Shown in pieces: positions 9,092 to 17,150 of a DNA stretch of 64,000 nt (its first letter is position 1; each line of letters begins with the position of its first letter). The notes beneath the pieces are model-generated. The model had not been told where the DNA came from, searched no databases, and was given only the letters and a program-made list of their open reading frames with translations. Location of the stretch: the NCBI RefSeq assembly GCF_000478605.2, contig NZ_ASHX02000001.1:5099001-5163000 (forward strand). Reading direction: 5' to 3'. This DNA is from Streptomyces thermolilacinus SPC6 (GTDB lineage Bacteria; Actinomycetota; Actinomycetes; Streptomycetales; Streptomycetaceae). The position numbers were made by a program, and so were the translations under genes.

Positions 9092-9415
9092 ATGGCAGAC
9101 ACCACCAAGCAGGCAGAGCGCACGGCGGCGAAGCTCGCCAAGCAGATCCAGGCGTTCGCCACGAAGCACGGCGGCGCCCAGGGCCAGCTCGCCTACACAG
9201 GGCAGGCCGGCACGCGGATCGTGCTCGTCGGCGAGGACGGCGGCTGGGGCGACCTGGTCGCGCCCAGCCAGGAGATCGCGCAGGGCGCCGCCGAGAAGGC
9301 CGGCCTCACCCTGCACGAGACGTTCGACGGCGAGCTCGCCGCGAAGGTCCGCACGGGCCCGTACGAGTGGAGCCGCATGGCCGGCATCCAGCTCGGCGGC
9401 GAACCCACCAAGTAG
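9092..9415 (+). CDS. Conserved 107-residue protein of unknown function
   Basis: A small soluble protein beginning MADTTKQAER, with an amphipathic N-terminal helix and no signal peptide or membrane segment. I do not recognise a named domain. A longer reading from 9044 is possible, but the ATG at 9092 starts the charged, well-behaved part. It lies between ctaB and ctaA and ends 60 bp before a strong hairpin, so it is probably the last gene of the ctaB transcript or a single-gene unit. A link to heme or oxidase biogenesis rests only on position. Confidence 0.7.
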   Translation: MADTTKQAERTAAKLAKQIQAFATKHGGAQGQLAYTGQAGTRIVLVGEDGGWGDLVAPSQEIAQGAAEKAGLTLHETFDGELAAKVRTGPYEWSRMAGIQLGGEPTK

Positions 9416-9475
9416 GCCGCGGGTCCCTCGCCCCGCCCCCGGCAGCGCCACGCCCCATGCCCGTGGCGGCATACG

Positions 9476-9534
9476 AAGACGCCCGGGGCGTCGCCCGGAC
9501 GGTTCACCCGTCCCGGCGACGCCCCGGGCGTCTT
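9476..9534. terminator. Bidirectional terminator between the 107-aa gene and ctaA
   Basis: A perfect 20-bp inverted repeat (arms 9476-9495 and 9515-9534) encloses a second 6-bp stem (9497-9502 with 9508-9513), with a single mismatch between them. It sits between convergent genes. Confidence 0.9.
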
Positions 9535-9554
9535 GCCGTACCCCTGCCCGCCGC

Positions 9555-10517
9555 TCAGGCCGCCGTGAGCGCCGCGTCCCCCGACGGGGCGGGCACCGGC
9601 GCCGACGGCAGCGGCCGCTCGCGCAGGCTCAGCACCAGACGCAGCACCGCCACCCACAGCAGCGCCGAGCCGAGCATGTGGGCGCCCACCAGGATCTCCG
9701 GGACACCGGTGAAGTACTGCACATAGCCGATACCGCCCTGGAGCAGCAGAACCAGCAGCAGGTCACGGGCGCGCGCCCGCACGTCGTCCGGGGCGTCGAC
9801 CACCCGCAGGACGAAGAACATCGCGACGGCGCCGACGCAGACGATCCACGCGAACGCCGCGTGCACCTGCGCGACCGTCGTGTAGTCGAACGGCATGCGC
9901 GGCACGTCGCTGCTGTCGCCCGCGTGCTTGCCGCTGCCGGTCACCGCCGTGCCCGCCACGATCAGCACCGCCGACAGGGCGACCAGCGCCCAGCCCAGCT
10001 TGCGCACCGGGCCGGGGACGCGGGGCCGCGCCGGGGTGTCGCCCTCACCGGCGCGGACCCAGGTGACGACCGCGACGGTCAGCAGCGCGTTCGCCGCGAT
10101 GAAGTGCCCGGCGACCGTCCACGGGTTCAGGCCCATCCAGACGGTGATGCCGCCCAGCACGGCGTTGCTCGCCACGATCCAGAACTGGAGCCAGCCCAGC
10201 CGGGTCAGCCCGCGGCGCCACGGCTTCGTCGAGCGGGCGGCGACGATCGCCCAGCCGACGGCCGCCGACAGGACGTACGTCAGCATCCGGTTGCCGAACT
10301 CGATGGCGCCGTGGACGCCCTGCTCGGGCGTGGCGAACAGACTGTCGTCGGTGCACTTGGGCCAGGTGTCGCAGCCCAGGCCGGAGCCGGTCAGCCGGAC
10401 CGCGCCGCCCGTGACGATGATGACGACGGTCATGACGACCGCGCTGAACGCGGCCCGCCGGAGCGTGCGGGGCGACGGCGTCCAGCGCTGGGCAATGAAG
10501 GCGAGAGGGGTCAACAC
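9555..10517 (-). CDS. ctaA: Heme A synthase (COX15/CtaA family)
   Basis: Converts heme O to heme A in the membrane, the step after CtaB. The 320 residues contain about eight hydrophobic segments. The extracytoplasmic cysteine pair GLGCDTWPKC (about residues 49 and 55) and the conserved histidines in EQGVHG, AGHF, QVHAAF and GAHMLG fit the heme-binding four-helix repeats. The start is GTG. The order ctaB, small gene, ctaA (convergent) groups the heme A pathway. Confidence 0.94.
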   Translation of the reverse strand: MLTPLAFIAQRWTPSPRTLRRAAFSAVVMTVVIIVTGGAVRLTGSGLGCDTWPKCTDDSLFATPEQGVHGAIEFGNRMLTYVLSAAVGWAIVAARSTKPWRRGLTRLGWLQFWIVASNAVLGGITVWMGLNPWTVAGHFIAANALLTVAVVTWVRAGEGDTPARPRVPGPVRKLGWALVALSAVLIVAGTAVTGSGKHAGDSSDVPRMPFDYTTVAQVHAAFAWIVCVGAVAMFFVLRVVDAPDDVRARARDLLLVLLLQGGIGYVQYFTGVPEILVGAHMLGSALLWVAVLRLVLSLRERPLPSAPVPAPSGDAALTAA

Positions 10518-10598
10518 GGACCTATCGTAGGTCGCCGCTTGTGCACGCTTTCACGAGGGGGGTACGCGACGGCGCCCGCGCGGTACGGGCCGGGGCGG

Positions 10599-11366
10599 CT
10601 ACTCCCAGCGGAAGAACCGCGCCGCCGCGCCCAGCCCCGCGACCGCCCACGCGGCCAGCACGCCCAGCTGCCCCCACGGCATGCCCGCGCCGTGCTGGAG
10701 CACGTCCCGCAGGCCGCCGGAGAGCGCTGAGATCGGCAGCCACTCCAGCGCCGCCCGCGCCGCGTCAGGGAACCGGTCCAGAGGCACGACGACCCCGCCG
10801 CCCACCAGGAGCAGCAGGAACACCAGGTTCGCCGCCGCCAGCGTCGCCTCCGCCCTGAGCGTGCCCGCCATCAGCAGCCCGAGCCCGGAGAACGCGGCGG
10901 TCCCGGCGACCAGCAGCAGGAGCACCGCGAGGGGGCTGCCCTGCGGCGACCAGCCGAGCGCCAGGGCGATGGCGGTCAGCAGCAGCACCTGGAGGACCTC
11001 GGTGACCAGCACGGCCAGCGTCTTGGCGGCCATGAGCGCCCAGCGGGGGAGCGGTGACGCGCCGAGGCGCTTGAGCACCCCGTACCGCCGCTCGAAGCCC
11101 GTGGCGATGGCCTGCCCGGTGAACGCGGTGGACATCACGGCCAGGGCGAGCACGCCCGGAGCGAGGAAGTCCACGGCCGCGCCGCCGCCCGTGTCCACGA
11201 TGTCCACGGTGGAGAACAGCACCAGCAGCAGCGACGGGATGACGACGGTGAGCAGCAGCTGCTCGCCGTTGCGCAGCAGCATCCGGGTCTCCAGCGCGGC
11301 CTGCGCGGCGATCATCCGCCCGACGGGCGCGGCCCCCGGCCTCGGGGTGTACGTACCGCTGTTCAT
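10599..11366 (-). CDS. ABC transporter permease (ABC-2 type)
   Basis: A 255-residue integral membrane protein with about six hydrophobic segments, an N-terminal ETRMLLRNGEQ stretch typical of ABC-2 permeases, and GFERRYGVLKRLGASPLPRW, the pattern of daunorubicin-type drug or lipid exporters. The ATG at 11366 overlaps the stop of the ATPase gene (ATGA). Substrate unknown; export is inferred from the family. Confidence 0.9.
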   Translation of the reverse strand: MNSGTYTPRPGAAPVGRMIAAQAALETRMLLRNGEQLLLTVVIPSLLLVLFSTVDIVDTGGGAAVDFLAPGVLALAVMSTAFTGQAIATGFERRYGVLKRLGASPLPRWALMAAKTLAVLVTEVLQVLLLTAIALALGWSPQGSPLAVLLLLVAGTAAFSGLGLLMAGTLRAEATLAAANLVFLLLLVGGGVVVPLDRFPDAARAALEWLPISALSGGLRDVLQHGAGMPWGQLGVLAAWAVAGLGAAARFFRWE

Positions 11367-12289
11367 CCGCGCAGCTCCTTGCCGGTCAGCTCCAGGAAGA
11401 CGTCCTCCAGCGTGTGGCGCTCCACCGCGATGCCGTCCGGCATCACCCCGTTCTGGGCGCACCAGCTGGTGACCGTGGCGAGGAGCTGCGGGTCGATCGC
11501 GCCGGTGATCCGGTACGAGCCGGGGGCGGTCTCGGCGGCGGCCGTGCCGTCGGGCAGCGCCTTGAGGAGGGAGCCCAGGTCGAGACCGGGGCGGCCGGTG
11601 AAGCGCAGCGAGTTCTCGGCGCCGCCCCGGCACAGCCGCTCGGGACTGTCCTGGGCGACGACGCGCCCGGCGTCCACGATCGCCACGTCGTCGGCGAGCT
11701 GTTCGGCCTCGTCCATGAAGTGGGTGGTCAGCACAACGGTCACCCCGTCGGCGCGCAGCTCGCGCACCAGGTCCCAGGTGGAGCGGCGGGCCTGCGGGTC
11801 GAGGCCGGCGGTCGGCTCGTCCAGGAAGACCAGCTCGGGCCGCCCGACGACCGCCATGGCGAGGGCGAGCCGCTGCTGTTGCCCGCCGGACAGCCGCCGG
11901 TAGGGCGTACGGCCGCAGGAGCCCAGGCCCAGGCGCTCGATCAGGGCGTCCACGTCCAGGGGGTGGGCGTGCAGTTTCGCCATGTGGCGCAGCATCTCGT
12001 CGGCGCGGGCGCCCGAGTAGACCCCGCCCGACTGGAGCATCACGCCGATCCGGGGGCGGAGCCTCGCCGCGTCGGCGACCGGGTCGAGGCCGAGGACGCG
12101 GACGGTGCCCGCGTCGGGCCTGCGGTACCCCTCGCAGGTCTCGACGGTGGTGGTCTTGCCGGCCCCGTTGGGGCCGAGGACGGCGGTGACGGTGCCGGCG
12201 CGGACGTCGAGGTCGAGCCCGTCCACCGCGGTCTTGTTCCCGTACCGCTTGACCAGGCCCCGTACCCGGACGGCGGACTCGTTTCGCAT
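11363..12289 (-). CDS. ABC transporter ATP-binding protein (DrrA-like exporter type)
   Basis: A 308-residue nucleotide-binding subunit with Walker A GPNGAGKT (39-46), signature LSGGQ (133-137), Walker B LVFLDEP (153-159) and a C-terminal extension typical of the DrrA/CcmA class. It pairs with the overlapping permease gene. I start at ATG 12289; an in-frame TTG at 12298 is the alternative, and neither has a clear ribosome site. Transcription diverges from sufR across a very GC-rich spacer. A role in heme or metal handling cannot be read from the sequence. Confidence 0.9.
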   Translation of the reverse strand: MRNESAVRVRGLVKRYGNKTAVDGLDLDVRAGTVTAVLGPNGAGKTTTVETCEGYRRPDAGTVRVLGLDPVADAARLRPRIGVMLQSGGVYSGARADEMLRHMAKLHAHPLDVDALIERLGLGSCGRTPYRRLSGGQQQRLALAMAVVGRPELVFLDEPTAGLDPQARRSTWDLVRELRADGVTVVLTTHFMDEAEQLADDVAIVDAGRVVAQDSPERLCRGGAENSLRFTGRPGLDLGSLLKALPDGTAAAETAPGSYRITGAIDPQLLATVTSWCAQNGVMPDGIAVERHTLEDVFLELTGKELRG

Positions 12290-12566
12290 GGCAGCCAAGT
12301 CTAGGCAGCCGCCGCGCCCGCCAGGGCCGCGGGTCCGGCGGCGGGGCCCGGGGCGGCCCCGGGGCCGGTCCGCTGCCGGTTCCGGGGGTCCGGGGGCGGT
12401 TCGGCGCGCGGTCCCTCGCCGGTCCGGCGCCCGATCCCGGCCGGTGCCGGGCCCGGTCCGCGGCCGCTACGGGGCCCGTTCCTGGCGGTCCGTGGCGGGG
12501 GCGGGGGTGCCCCCGGGCCCGTGCCCGGCGGACCGCGCGCCGGGCCCCGGTGATCGTTTCCGCAGG

Positions 12567-12585
12567 TCAGGTTAGGTTTCCCTAA
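12567..12585. promoter_or_regulatory. Iron-box-like site (DmdR/IdeR type)
   Basis: TCAGGTTAGGTTTCCCTAA matches the published DmdR/IdeR consensus TTAGGTTAGGCTAACCTAA at 15 of 19 positions and keeps the TTAGG-N4-CCTAA dyad. It lies about 35 bp upstream of the predicted sufR -35, so an iron-sensing regulator could act on suf; the distant ABC gene is a less likely target. Confidence 0.55.
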
Positions 12586-12621
12586 GTGACGCACGGCACC
12601 GGGGGGTCGTACCGGCGCGGC

Positions 12622-12651
12622 TTGTCACTCTCTCCGGAATTACGCAACAAT
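12622..12651 (+). promoter_or_regulatory. Predicted sufR promoter, leaderless
   Basis: TTGTCA (12622-12627), an 18-bp gap, and AACAAT (12646-12651). This would start transcription at or near the GTG start codon at 12658, and there is no ribosome site ahead of that codon, which fits a leaderless mRNA. Confidence 0.5.
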
Positions 12652-12658
12652 GGCGTTG
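12645..12658. promoter_or_regulatory. SufR box CAAC-N6-GTTG on the sufR start
   Basis: CAAC (12645-12648), six bases, GTTG (12655-12658). This exact arrangement is the known SufR operator first defined in cyanobacteria. It covers the predicted -10 and the first base of the sufR start codon, so bound SufR would block its own operon. Confidence 0.75.
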
Positions 12659-13410
12659 TGAAAAACGTCGGTGAGACTCCCACGGCCTCCGGGGAGGAGC
12701 TCGCGACCGGAGAGCGGTCCACCCGCAACCGGGTCGCGCGGTCCATCCTGGACCACGGCCCGTCCACCGTCGCGGAACTCGCCCAGCGGCTCGGCCTCAC
12801 CCAGGCCGCCGTGCGCCGGCACCTCGACGCGCTCGTCGGGGACGGTGTGGTCGCGCCGCGCGAACAGCGCGTCTACGGCGCCCGCACCCGGGGCCGCCCC
12901 GCCAAGGTCTTCGCGCTGACCGACTGCGGCCGGGACGCCTTCGACCAGTCGTACGACAGCCTCGCGGTCGACGCACTGCGCTGGATCGAGCAGAACGCCG
13001 GGGGAGAGGCCGCCGTGGCCGCCTTCGCCCGCGACCGGATCGAGGCCCAGGCCGAGGCGTACCGCGAAGCCGTCGAGTCGGCGCCGCCGCAGCGGCGGGC
13101 CGAGGCGCTGGCCAGGGCGCTGAGCGCGGACGGGTACGCTGCGACCGCGCGCGAGGCGCCGGTCGGGCAGGTCGGGCAGCAGCTGTGCCAGCACCACTGC
13201 CCGGTCGCCCACGTCGCGGAGCGGTATCCGCAGCTCTGCGAGGCGGAGACGGAGATCTTCTCCCGACTGCTCGGGACGCACGTCCAGCGGCTGGCCACCA
13301 TCGCCCACGGCGACGGGGTCTGCACGACGTTCATTCCGCACAGCGATCCGAAGCACCCCAAGACCCCTTCATCACCATCCGCAAGCACGGCCGGGAGGAA
13401 CCCCGCATGA
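12658..13410 (+). CDS. sufR: SufR-type Fe-S cluster-sensing repressor of the suf operon
   Basis: A DeoR/ArsR-like winged-helix regulator. The helix-turn-helix is at about residues 36-60 (STVAELAQRLGLTQAAVRRHL) and Cys177, Cys181, Cys194 and Cys222 form the cluster-binding set. In known SufR proteins the holo form represses suf and loss of the cluster relieves it. I use the GTG at 12658 (MKNVGE...), which gives 250 residues and places the start directly at the promoter; an opening at 12586 would put coding sequence across promoter and operator. The stop overlaps the sufB ATG. Confidence 0.92.
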   Translation: MKNVGETPTASGEELATGERSTRNRVARSILDHGPSTVAELAQRLGLTQAAVRRHLDALVGDGVVAPREQRVYGARTRGRPAKVFALTDCGRDAFDQSYDSLAVDALRWIEQNAGGEAAVAAFARDRIEAQAEAYREAVESAPPQRRAEALARALSADGYAATAREAPVGQVGQQLCQHHCPVAHVAERYPQLCEAETEIFSRLLGTHVQRLATIAHGDGVCTTFIPHSDPKHPKTPSSPSASTAGRNPA

Positions 13411-14822
13411 CCACCGAGATCAGCCACCCCGAGCTCGAGGGCCTGGGTCGGTACGAATATGGCTGGGCCGACCCGGACGCGGCCGGTGCCGTCGCCAAGC
13501 GCGGTCTCAACGAGGACGTCGTCCGCGACATCTCCGCGAAGAAGAACGAGCCCGAGTGGATGCTGAAGCTGCGGCTGAAGGGTCTGCGCCTGTTCGAGAA
13601 GAAGCCCATGCCGACCTGGGGCTCCGACCTCTCCGGCATCGACTTCGACAACATCAAGTACTTCGTCCGGTCCACCGAGAAGCAGGCCGAGTCCTGGGAG
13701 GACCTGCCGGAGGACATCAAGAACACGTACGACAAGCTCGGCATCCCCGAGGCGGAGAAGCAGCGCCTCGTCGCCGGTGTCGCGGCCCAGTACGAGTCCG
13801 AGGTCGTCTACCACCAGATCCGCGAGGACCTGGAGTCCCAGGGCGTGATCTTCCTGGACACGGACACCGCGCTCAAGGAGCACCCGGAGCTCTTCCAGGA
13901 GTACTTCGGCACGGTCATCCCCGTCGGCGACAACAAGTTCGCCTCGCTGAACACGGCCGTGTGGTCCGGCGGCTCCTTCATCTACGTGCCGAAGGGCGTG
14001 CACGTGGACATCCCGCTCCAGGCCTACTTCCGGATCAACACGGAGAACATGGGCCAGTTCGAGCGGACGCTGATCATCGTGGACGAGGACGCCTACGTCC
14101 ACTACGTCGAGGGCTGCACCGCGCCGATCTACTCCTCCGACTCGCTGCACAGCGCCGTCGTGGAGATCATCGTCAAGAAGGGCGCGCGCTGCCGCTACAC
14201 GACCATCCAGAACTGGTCGAACAACGTCTACAACCTGGTCACCAAGCGGGCCGTGGCCTACGAGGGCGCGACCATGGAGTGGGTCGACGGCAACATCGGC
14301 TCCAAGGTCACCATGAAGTACCCGGCCGTCTACCTGATGGGCGAGCACGCCAAGGGCGAGACCCTGTCCATCGCCTTCGCCGGTGAGGGCCAGCACCAGG
14401 ACGCCGGGGCCAAGATGGTCCACATGGCGCCGAACACCTCCTCCAACATCGTCTCCAAGTCGGTGGCGCGAGGCGGTGGCCGCACCTCCTACCGCGGCCT
14501 CATCGAGATCGGCGAGGGCGCCCCGGGCTCCAAGTCCAACGTCCTGTGCGACGCGCTCCTGGTGGACACGATCTCCCGCTCCGACACGTACCCGTACGTC
14601 GACGTGCGCGAGGACGACGTCTCCATGGGCCACGAGGCCACGGTCTCCAAGGTCTCGGAGGACCAGCTCTTCTACCTGATGAGCCGCGGCCTCTCCGAGG
14701 ACGAGGCCATGGCGATGATCGTGCGCGGCTTCGTCGAGCCGATCGCCAAGGAGCTGCCGATGGAGTACGCCCTGGAGCTCAACCGGCTGATCGAGCTCCA
14801 GATGGAGGGCTCGGTCGGCTGA
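13407..14822 (+). CDS. sufB: Fe-S cluster assembly scaffold protein SufB
   Basis: SufB forms the SufBC2D scaffold on which Fe-S clusters are built. The 471 residues start MTTEISHPEL and contain the beta-helix core and the conserved C-terminal blocks (GRTSYRGL, LVDTISRSDTYP, VSKVSEDQLFYLMSRG). The ATG overlaps the sufR stop. Next come sufD, a Rieske protein, sufC, sufS, sufU and sufT, all in the same direction and mostly overlapping, so this is one operon. Confidence 0.97.
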   Translation: MTTEISHPELEGLGRYEYGWADPDAAGAVAKRGLNEDVVRDISAKKNEPEWMLKLRLKGLRLFEKKPMPTWGSDLSGIDFDNIKYFVRSTEKQAESWEDLPEDIKNTYDKLGIPEAEKQRLVAGVAAQYESEVVYHQIREDLESQGVIFLDTDTALKEHPELFQEYFGTVIPVGDNKFASLNTAVWSGGSFIYVPKGVHVDIPLQAYFRINTENMGQFERTLIIVDEDAYVHYVEGCTAPIYSSDSLHSAVVEIIVKKGARCRYTTIQNWSNNVYNLVTKRAVAYEGATMEWVDGNIGSKVTMKYPAVYLMGEHAKGETLSIAFAGEGQHQDAGAKMVHMAPNTSSNIVSKSVARGGGRTSYRGLIEIGEGAPGSKSNVLCDALLVDTISRSDTYPYVDVREDDVSMGHEATVSKVSEDQLFYLMSRGLSEDEAMAMIVRGFVEPIAKELPMEYALELNRLIELQMEGSVG

Positions 14823-14885
14823 CGCCGCACCGCCCCCCGCACGACTTGACGACGCACGCACGTAGGAAGAGAAACCACGACAGCC

Positions 14886-16061
14886 ATGGCTGAGAACATC
14901 CCGGTGGGCTCGACCACCGCCGGCTCCATCGCGGTGGCGGCCGAGTCGACCGTCGCCACGCGCATGAGCGCCCCCCCGTCCTTCGACGTCGCGGACTTCC
15001 CCGTCCCGCACGGCCGTGAGGAGGAGTGGCGGTTCACGCCGCTGGAGCGTCTGCGCGGACTGCACGACGGCACCGCCGACGCCACCGGTGAAGGGGTGCG
15101 CGTCGACGTGACCGCGCCCGACGCCGTCACCGTCGAGGCCGTCGGCCGCGACGACGCGCGGCTCGGCAAGGCGGGCACGCCGGTGGACCGGGTCGCCGCC
15201 CAGGCGTACTCCTCGTTCGAGAAGGCCACGGTCGTCACCGTGCCGAAGGAGGCCGTGCTCACCGAGCCCGTCCGCATCGCCGTGCACGGGCAGGGCGGCA
15301 CCTCCTTCGGCCACCTCGTGGTCGAGGTCGGCGCGTTCGCCGAGGCCGTCGTGGTCATCGACCACACGGGTGAGGCCGTCCTCGCCGCCAACGTGGACTA
15401 CGTCCTCGGCGACGGCGCCAAGCTGACGGTCGTCTCCGTCCAGGACTGGGACGACCGGGCCGTCCACGTGGCGCAGCACAACGCGCTCGTCGGCCGGGAC
15501 GCCTCCTTCAAGTCCGTCGTCGTCACCTTCGGCGGGGACCTGGTCCGCATCCACCCGCGCGTCGCGTACGCCGGGACGGGCGGCGAGGCGCAGCTGTTCG
15601 GCCTGTACTTCACCAACGCGGGCCAGCACCAGGAGCACCGCCTCCTGGTCGATCACAACGCCCCGCACTGCACGTCGAACGTCGTCTACAAGGGCGCCCT
15701 CCAGGGCGAGCAGGCGCACGCCGTGTGGATCGGCGACGTGCTGATCCAGGCGTCCGCCGAGGGCACCGACACGTACGAGATGAACCGGAACCTCGTCCTC
15801 ACGGACGGCGCCCGGGTCGACTCGGTGCCCAACCTGGAGATCGAGACCGGTGAGATCGCCGGTGCCGGCCACGCCTCGGCGACCGGCCGCTTCGACGACG
15901 AGCAGCTGTTCTACCTGATGGCCCGTGGCATCCCGGAGGTCGAGGCGCGCCGCCTCGTCGTCCGCGGCTTCTTCGCCGAGCTGGTCCAGCAGATCGGCCT
16001 GCCCGACGTCGAGGAGCGGCTCATCGAGAAGATCGAGGCGGAGCTGGAGGCGTCCGTCTGA
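14886..16061 (+). CDS. sufD: Fe-S cluster assembly protein SufD
   Basis: The SufB-like partner that completes the SufBC2D complex. The 391 residues share the C-terminal block with SufB (ATGRFDDEQLFYLMARGIPE) and have an N-terminal REEEWRFTPLERL pattern typical of SufD. A 63-bp gap separates it from sufB, the largest gap in the operon apart from that before sufU; the ribosome site is AGGAAGAG-like. Its stop and the next gene's start share a base (TGATG). Confidence 0.95.
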   Translation: MAENIPVGSTTAGSIAVAAESTVATRMSAPPSFDVADFPVPHGREEEWRFTPLERLRGLHDGTADATGEGVRVDVTAPDAVTVEAVGRDDARLGKAGTPVDRVAAQAYSSFEKATVVTVPKEAVLTEPVRIAVHGQGGTSFGHLVVEVGAFAEAVVVIDHTGEAVLAANVDYVLGDGAKLTVVSVQDWDDRAVHVAQHNALVGRDASFKSVVVTFGGDLVRIHPRVAYAGTGGEAQLFGLYFTNAGQHQEHRLLVDHNAPHCTSNVVYKGALQGEQAHAVWIGDVLIQASAEGTDTYEMNRNLVLTDGARVDSVPNLEIETGEIAGAGHASATGRFDDEQLFYLMARGIPEVEARRLVVRGFFAELVQQIGLPDVEERLIEKIEAELEASV

Positions 16062-16378
16062 TGGCCTTCGTCCGCGTCTGTGGCCTGAGCGAGCTGACGG
16101 AGGACACCCCCAAGCGGGTGGAGATCGACGGCACGCCGGTCTCCGTCGTCCTCACCGAGGGGGAGGTGTTCGCGATCAACGACATCTGCTCGCACGCGAA
16201 CGTCTCCCTCTCCGAGGGCGAGGTCGAGGACTGCGCCATCGAGTGCTGGCTGCACGGCTCCAGCTTCGACCTCCGTACCGGCAAGCCGTCCGGCCTTCCC
16301 GCGACGCGCCCCGTCCCCGTATACCCCGTAAAGATCGAAGGGGACGATGTGCTCGTCTCCGTCACCCAGGAGTCCTGA
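16061..16378 (+). CDS. Rieske-type [2Fe-2S] ferredoxin in the suf operon
   Basis: A 105-residue soluble Rieske domain with cluster ligands in CSH (Cys43, His45) and CWLH (Cys62, His65), the bacterial dioxygenase-ferredoxin type. There is no membrane anchor, so it should be a cytoplasmic electron carrier. It sits between sufD and sufC with 1-base and 7-base junctions, an actinobacterial arrangement. It may supply electrons for cluster assembly; that is inference from position only. Confidence 0.93.
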   Translation: MAFVRVCGLSELTEDTPKRVEIDGTPVSVVLTEGEVFAINDICSHANVSLSEGEVEDCAIECWLHGSSFDLRTGKPSGLPATRPVPVYPVKIEGDDVLVSVTQES

Positions 16379-16385
16379 GTCACCC

Positions 16386-17150
16386 ATGGCAACGCTTGAA
16401 ATCCGCGACCTGCACGTCACCGTCGAGGTCGAGAACGGCACGAAGGAAATCCTCAAGGGCGTCGACCTGACCGTGAAGCAGGGCGAGACCCACGCCATCA
16501 TGGGCCCCAACGGCTCCGGCAAGTCCACCCTCGCCTACTCCCTCGCCGGTCACCCCAAGTACACGATCACCGGCGGCACCGTCACCCTCGACGGCGAGGA
16601 CGTCCTGGAGATGTCCGTCGATGAGCGCGCCCGCGCCGGCCTCTTCCTCGCCATGCAGTACCCGGTCGAGGTCCCCGGCGTCTCCGTCTCCAACTTCCTG
16701 CGCACCTCCGCCACCGCCGTCCGCGGCGAGGCCCCGAAGCTGCGCACGTGGGTGAAGGAGGTCCGCGAGGCCATGGAGCGCCTCAACATGGACCCGGCCT
16801 TCGCCGAGCGGAACGTGAACGAGGGCTTCTCCGGCGGTGAGAAGAAGCGCCACGAGATCCTCCAGCTGGAGCTGCTCAAGCCGAAGATCGCGATCCTGGA
16901 CGAGACCGACTCCGGCCTCGACGTGGACGCCCTGCGCATCGTCTCCGAGGGCGTCAACCGCGTCCGCGAGACCGGCGAGGTCGGCACGCTGCTGATCACG
17001 CACTACACGCGCATCCTGCGCTACATCAAGCCCGACCACGTCCATGTCTTCGCCGGCGGCAGGATCGTCCAGTCGGGCGGCCCCGAGCTGGCCGACAAGC
17101 TGGAGGCGGAGGGCTACGAGTCCTACGCGAAGGGTGGCGTATCCGCGTGA
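16386..17150 (+). CDS. sufC: Fe-S cluster assembly ATPase SufC
   Basis: The ABC-type ATPase of the SufBC2D scaffold. Walker A GPNGSGKST (40-48), signature FSGGEKKR (148-155), then Walker B ending AILDETDSGLD; the DETDSGLD wording is diagnostic for SufC as against transport ATPases. The ATG at 16386 gives 254 residues, the normal size. The stop overlaps the sufS GTG. Confidence 0.97.
   Translation: MATLEIRDLHVTVEVENGTKEILKGVDLTVKQGETHAIMGPNGSGKSTLAYSLAGHPKYTITGGTVTLDGEDVLEMSVDERARAGLFLAMQYPVEVPGVSVSNFLRTSATAVRGEAPKLRTWVKEVREAMERLNMDPAFAERNVNEGFSGGEKKRHEILQLELLKPKIAILDETDSGLDVDALRIVSEGVNRVRETGEVGTLLITHYTRILRYIKPDHVHVFAGGRIVQSGGPELADKLEAEGYESYAKGGVSA

Larger units (their letters stand above)
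12290..12657. other. Divergent spacer between ABC exporter and suf operon
   Basis: The first 270 bp (to about 12560) are almost pure G and C, rich in repeats of GGTCCG and CCGG, with no gene I can support. The last 100 bp are far less GC-rich and hold the iron-box-like sequence, the sufR promoter and the SufR box, listed separately. Confidence 0.7.

Noticed and set aside
12873..15872. A 999-codon frame antisense to sufR, sufB and sufD
   Set aside because: Shadow of firmly identified suf genes.
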